64,000 nucleotides of DNA from CAWGYQ01 sp963817395 (GTDB taxonomy: Bacteria > Acidobacteriota > Vicinamibacteria > Vicinamibacterales > CAVPJW01): assembly GCA_963817395.1 (NCBI GenBank), contig CAWFOC010000012.1:327117-391116 (forward strand). The letters are read 5' to 3'. The first letter of the stretch is position 1; each line of letters begins with the position of its first letter. This document shows, in pieces, positions 62,101 to 64,000 of this stretch. Below the pieces are notes generated by a model. The model was not told the DNA's origin. It saw nothing but the letters and a program-made list of their open reading frames with translations, and ran no database searches. The position numbers and the translations under genes were made by a program.

Positions 62101-62535
62101 CGGCACCTCGGTCTCGTCGGCGACCTCGAAACCCGGATCGAGATCGGCTTCGAGCGGAAATTCGCGCAGGAGCGACAGGCAGAATGCATCGATGGTGCTG
62201 ATGGCCACCTCGTTCAACCGATCGCGCAGATCGCGCCACAGATCCGGCGGGATCGTCCCCCGGGCGGCTTCGGTGCGGAGCGTCGTGATGATTCGCTGGC
62301 GCATCTCGGCGGCCGCTTTGCGAGTGAAGGTCACCGCGAGAATGTTGGCGGGATCCACGCCGGCGCGAAGAAGATTCACGTAGCGATCCACCAGCACGCG
62401 CGTCTTGCCGGTGCCGGCCGAGGCCGAGAGCACGACATTGCGGGCGGGATCGACCGCCGCCTGACGGGCTTCGCGGTCCGCGGTGTCGCCGAGATCCGAT
62501 CCAGCTTCGAACGGAAGCCGGCGATCAGAGATCAT
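59107..62535 (-). CDS. addA: AddA-like UvrD-family helicase-nuclease
   Basis: A 1142-residue superfamily 1 helicase fused to a RecB-type nuclease. Walker A is VVLSASAGTGKTRVLVDRYV, motif Ia ILAVTFTRKAAAEMRQRII, motif II HVLVDEFQDTSRPQWRLVHQ, motif III IFIVGDVKQSIYAFRDADVS, motif V VSLMTVHAAKGLEFPVVFLV and motif VI KRLLYVAMTRARDRLYLATA. The C-terminal PD-(D/E)xK nuclease reads GVIDCLALSASGRVTVIELK, TGQPDPSHQPQLDIYVEAAR. It resects double-strand ends for RecA loading with its AddB partner, and helps degrade foreign DNA. The frame is intact. The start ATG 62535 overlaps addB. Confidence 0.9.
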   Translation of the reverse strand: MISDRRLPFEAGSDLGDTADREARQAAVDPARNVVLSASAGTGKTRVLVDRYVNLLRAGVDPANILAVTFTRKAAAEMRQRIITTLRTEAARGTIPPDLWRDLRDRLNEVAISTIDAFCLSLLREFPLEADLDPGFEVADETEVPRYVDEALDRALDTTRALAREDESILLLLARLGERRLRVGLAALLDRRLTVDESLRRLGVRAGGSITAAEACNGAITRLSALLTGVAGGLDRFLDDGPVAHPRYALFVDDVRRVCSHEVDSGEHSNRRVRAMVDSIAGHFMTQEGKARQKLTEYKVADCRSPEAWKRHGDTMRQIAPMVVDIVERFRLDLNVVLARGVSRAFQIARAEYRRTLERHGVLDFAELVERALALFNQMDEFARSRYLLEARYQHVLVDEFQDTSRPQWRLVHQLVRAWGEGAGLAAEGRLPPSIFIVGDVKQSIYAFRDADVSLFGHASRFIDSLRPGEQSKRSISRNFRSVPQLLAFVNDVFDAIERDRIDHPEAFVFADDDRFPVDDLEADAAEALGIVAEEGVEASVEAVASEIARLLASDANVRDRDSLMRRPVRAGDIAILFRSRDSHRELEAALEARAIPTYVYKGLGFFDADEIKDSMALLRFLARPSSRLRAAALLRSRFVRLSDDGLGRIGRDLAAALTSASVDERWGLDDEDASALGHAQAGVARWLAAVDHMPPADLFDAVLEETAYACEMSGPRLMQARENLKKMRGLIRRIQNRGYATLARIADHLDRLSAGDESNAAIDAVDAVSLMTVHAAKGLEFPVVFLVNLARGTGGRRPPIRVERLRDAGFDESTEDAQQGDLPSVTVADFQPDADAERRREREETKRLLYVAMTRARDRLYLATALKDGRLQPGTGSLADVLPSGFRELFNRAGTVTDGHISWSGDQGRRHVFRVCRPAMESPTPDQRGRPGESGPDDFLALPVGETMERLSVITWVQGHPEVERPVERPAVQTGRPPDTSAPVITGRVVHRMLQDRGHPSTYDLDQLSEWARSFIRPDELAMVADSAALSRTAARLWHAIRSRPEYEELTGRDCLFEVPFSFRPPGAPGAILRGVIDCLALSASGRVTVIELKTGQPDPSHQPQLDIYVEAARSLFPDREVSGVLIYGQNPRNQVNGSGV

Positions 62536-64000
62536 CGATGTAGTCCTTGCGGCAGACGCTCGAGAAGGAGCAGTAGCTGCAGAAGAACGGCTGATCGGGC
62601 TGAACCGGAAAGTCCCCTCGCTCGATGGCGCCGACGACCTCCACAAGGCGTGTCTGTGCCGCGGTCAGAACCTTGTCGCGATCGGCGCCGCGCGTGAAGA
62701 GCGGCACGACCGGTCTCCCCTTGAACGAAATGTAAAGCGCTTCACCAACAGACCATCGTCTGTCCGATCGCCCATCGAGCACGCGCTCGGCGCAAAGGCT
62801 GTACACGGGGAGTTGGAGCGCTCTTCCCGATCGAGGGGGCTGTCCGCTCTTGTAGTCGATGACCCGAAGCGTACCGTCTTCGAGGAGGTCGATTCGATCA
62901 GCCACGCCGCGAAGCGCCACACGACTGGTCTCGCCGGCGCTCGCGAAATCGAACTCGCCTTCGAGCTTGAACTCCAGCAGACGCTCCATCACGCGGGCCG
63001 GACGCTCGGCTTCCACGCGGAACACCACCTCCGCGAGCCCTGCGCCAACGGGTGACCCCAGAAAACGCGTGCGCTCGACGAGCGCTTCGGACTGCGGGAG
63101 GCGAGCGAGGATGGGCTCGAGCACGTCGGTAAACAGATCGAGCGCCTCGCCGATGCGGTCGAGCGTCAGGGTTCCGCCGTCCTGGCGTTGCCACGCCTGA
63201 AAAAAAGCACTGAACACCTCATGGATCAGCAGGCCCCGCTCTCGAGGAGTCATGACGGCCTCGTCCTCTTCCTCGGGCTCGAGGCCCAGCACGCGCTCCG
63301 CGAAGTACTTGAACGGGCACTCGAGATGGCGTTCGAGCCCGCCAACCGTGTAGCGGCCTGGCTCCTGCGGTGCGGTGAAGCCGCGGTATCGCCGATCCGC
63401 CGCCGGCGTGCGTGACACTCTGAAGCGCGCCCACGCGGAGCCCTCGGGCGAGAGCACCGACAGGTTCAGTGGGCTTTCGGTGAGCGCCTCGTGACGGAAG
63501 ATTCGCGACCGGCTTTCTTCGATGCGTGCGACCGTGCCGTGTGCCTCTTCAACCACCTCGAGCAGCGACGACGGCTCCACGATGGAGTCGTGTTCGAGGC
63601 GGAAGGTCGACACGGAAACCTGCCGGCGTGCCAGATGGAGCAGGTCGCGAAACGCGGCACGCTCAGCCGAGAGTCGATCGCGATCAGCCGCCCAGCCGAG
63701 TTTCCGGAGAAGACCGGCCGAATAGAAGACGTGCCCGCTGGAGGGCTGCGGCCATTCCCCCTCGATGAGGCCCACCAGATGAACCGCATCGAAGTCGCCG
63801 TACCGGGCCGCGCGGGCGTCGAGCAGGTGGAGGCCGCCGCTTCCCGTTCGCGGGGCGAAGGTCTGCGCGTCGATCCAGCGTCGGAGCGTCGCTGAGATCT
63901 CGTCGATGCCACAAACGGGATCGTCGAAGCGCTGGTGCGCGGCGATCATCTGTGCCAGGCCGCTCCGAATGGCCGCGCGCGCGCGAAGATGCCGCTCGCG
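62525..64000 (-). CDS. addB: AddB-like nuclease subunit (5' end beyond window)
   Basis: The C-terminal 491 residues of the AddB-type partner. FDAVHLVGLIEGEWPQPSSG fits the helicase-like region of AddB. The nuclease domain shows GVADRIDLLEDGTLRVIDYK, SGQPPRSGRALQLPVYSLCA (PD-(D/E)xK core). A Cys of LECPFKYFAERVLGLEPEEE together with PFFCSYCSFSSVCRKDY at the C-terminus forms the four-cysteine [4Fe-4S] staple typical of AddB/Cas4-type nucleases. The frame is open to the window end. It overlaps addA by 11 nt, so the two are co-translated. Confidence 0.88.
   Translation of the reverse strand, partial: RERHLRARAAIRSGLAQMIAAHQRFDDPVCGIDEISATLRRWIDAQTFAPRTGSGGLHLLDARAARYGDFDAVHLVGLIEGEWPQPSSGHVFYSAGLLRKLGWAADRDRLSAERAAFRDLLHLARRQVSVSTFRLEHDSIVEPSSLLEVVEEAHGTVARIEESRSRIFRHEALTESPLNLSVLSPEGSAWARFRVSRTPAADRRYRGFTAPQEPGRYTVGGLERHLECPFKYFAERVLGLEPEEEDEAVMTPRERGLLIHEVFSAFFQAWQRQDGGTLTLDRIGEALDLFTDVLEPILARLPQSEALVERTRFLGSPVGAGLAEVVFRVEAERPARVMERLLEFKLEGEFDFASAGETSRVALRGVADRIDLLEDGTLRVIDYKSGQPPRSGRALQLPVYSLCAERVLDGRSDRRWSVGEALYISFKGRPVVPLFTRGADRDKVLTAAQTRLVEVVGAIERGDFPVQPDQPFFCSYCSFSSVCRKDYIDDL

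Noticed and set aside
59107..64000. Cas4 or a CRISPR-linked nuclease, because of the Fe-S PD-(D/E)xK module
   Set aside because: The module sits in an AddB-size protein overlapping a full AddA helicase; no CRISPR repeats or cas genes were seen in the window.

Overview
This 64 kb window is GC-rich bacterial chromosome. The best guess, an inference from gene families rather than a marker gene, is an Acidobacteriota genome of the Vicinamibacteria type. The reasons are a Ser/Thr kinase fused to a TolB/WD40-like propeller, large secreted TPR proteins, a DUF1343/NamZ protein, the pgk-tpiA-secG order, a form I CO dehydrogenase cluster, and several genes that seem to lack a Shine-Dalgarno leader.

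Layout. 1-1.4 kb: end of pgk, tpiA, secG and an intact tRNA-Leu(GAG). 1.37-8.5 kb: a 7.1 kb integrated islet inside that tRNA gene, bounded by a 60-bp repeat of the tRNA 3' half. It carries a tyrosine recombinase and excisionase, a HigA-type antitoxin with an internal amber codon, a membrane Ser/Thr kinase with a propeller sensor, and a damaged RelB-RelE pair with palindromic operators. 9-20 kb: an NTF2-like protein, two divergent alkaline-phosphatase-superfamily proteins, a CYTH protein, a GlsB-like membrane protein, an SGNH/Fn3 lipoprotein, a methyltransferase, an M48-like protein and a secreted M3 peptidase. 20-23 kb: zwf-gnd-rpiB (pentose phosphate pathway). 23-29.7 kb: a serine-hydrolase-like protein, an outer-membrane barrel, a GH171 muramidase, a TPR protein, a polysaccharide deacetylase and DUF3014.

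29.8-39.3 kb, minus strand: a tight aerobic CO dehydrogenase cluster in the order coxD-E-M-S-L-G, then xdhC-YHS, a mocA-like nucleotidyltransferase, a second xdhC and sufU. CoxL has the form I AYRCSFR active-site motif, so CO oxidation is predicted. The accessory genes fit maturation of the Mo cofactor and Fe-S clusters. 39-51.8 kb: TPR, DinB, amidohydrolase and SRPBCC proteins, an ISNCY-type transposase remnant, an APC permease, an FAD amine oxidase-like enzyme, pyruvate kinase, an O-methyltransferase, an amidase and an alpha/beta hydrolase. 52-57.5 kb: an mrp-DUF3347-M16-M16 operon (minus), DUF4870 and yidD. 57.6-59.1 kb: a cluster of small cysteine-rich or zinc-ribbon proteins. 59.1-64 kb: AddA- and AddB-like helicase-nuclease subunits, the latter running off the window.

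Data quality matters here. About 25 genes, including housekeeping tpiA, zwf and gnd, are split by single-base indels, one of them in a C run. Most look like uncorrected sequencing errors, so reading frames were joined by protein continuity and exact indel positions are approximate. Some lesions inside the islet, such as the higA amber codon and the dense indels in relB, may instead be real decay.
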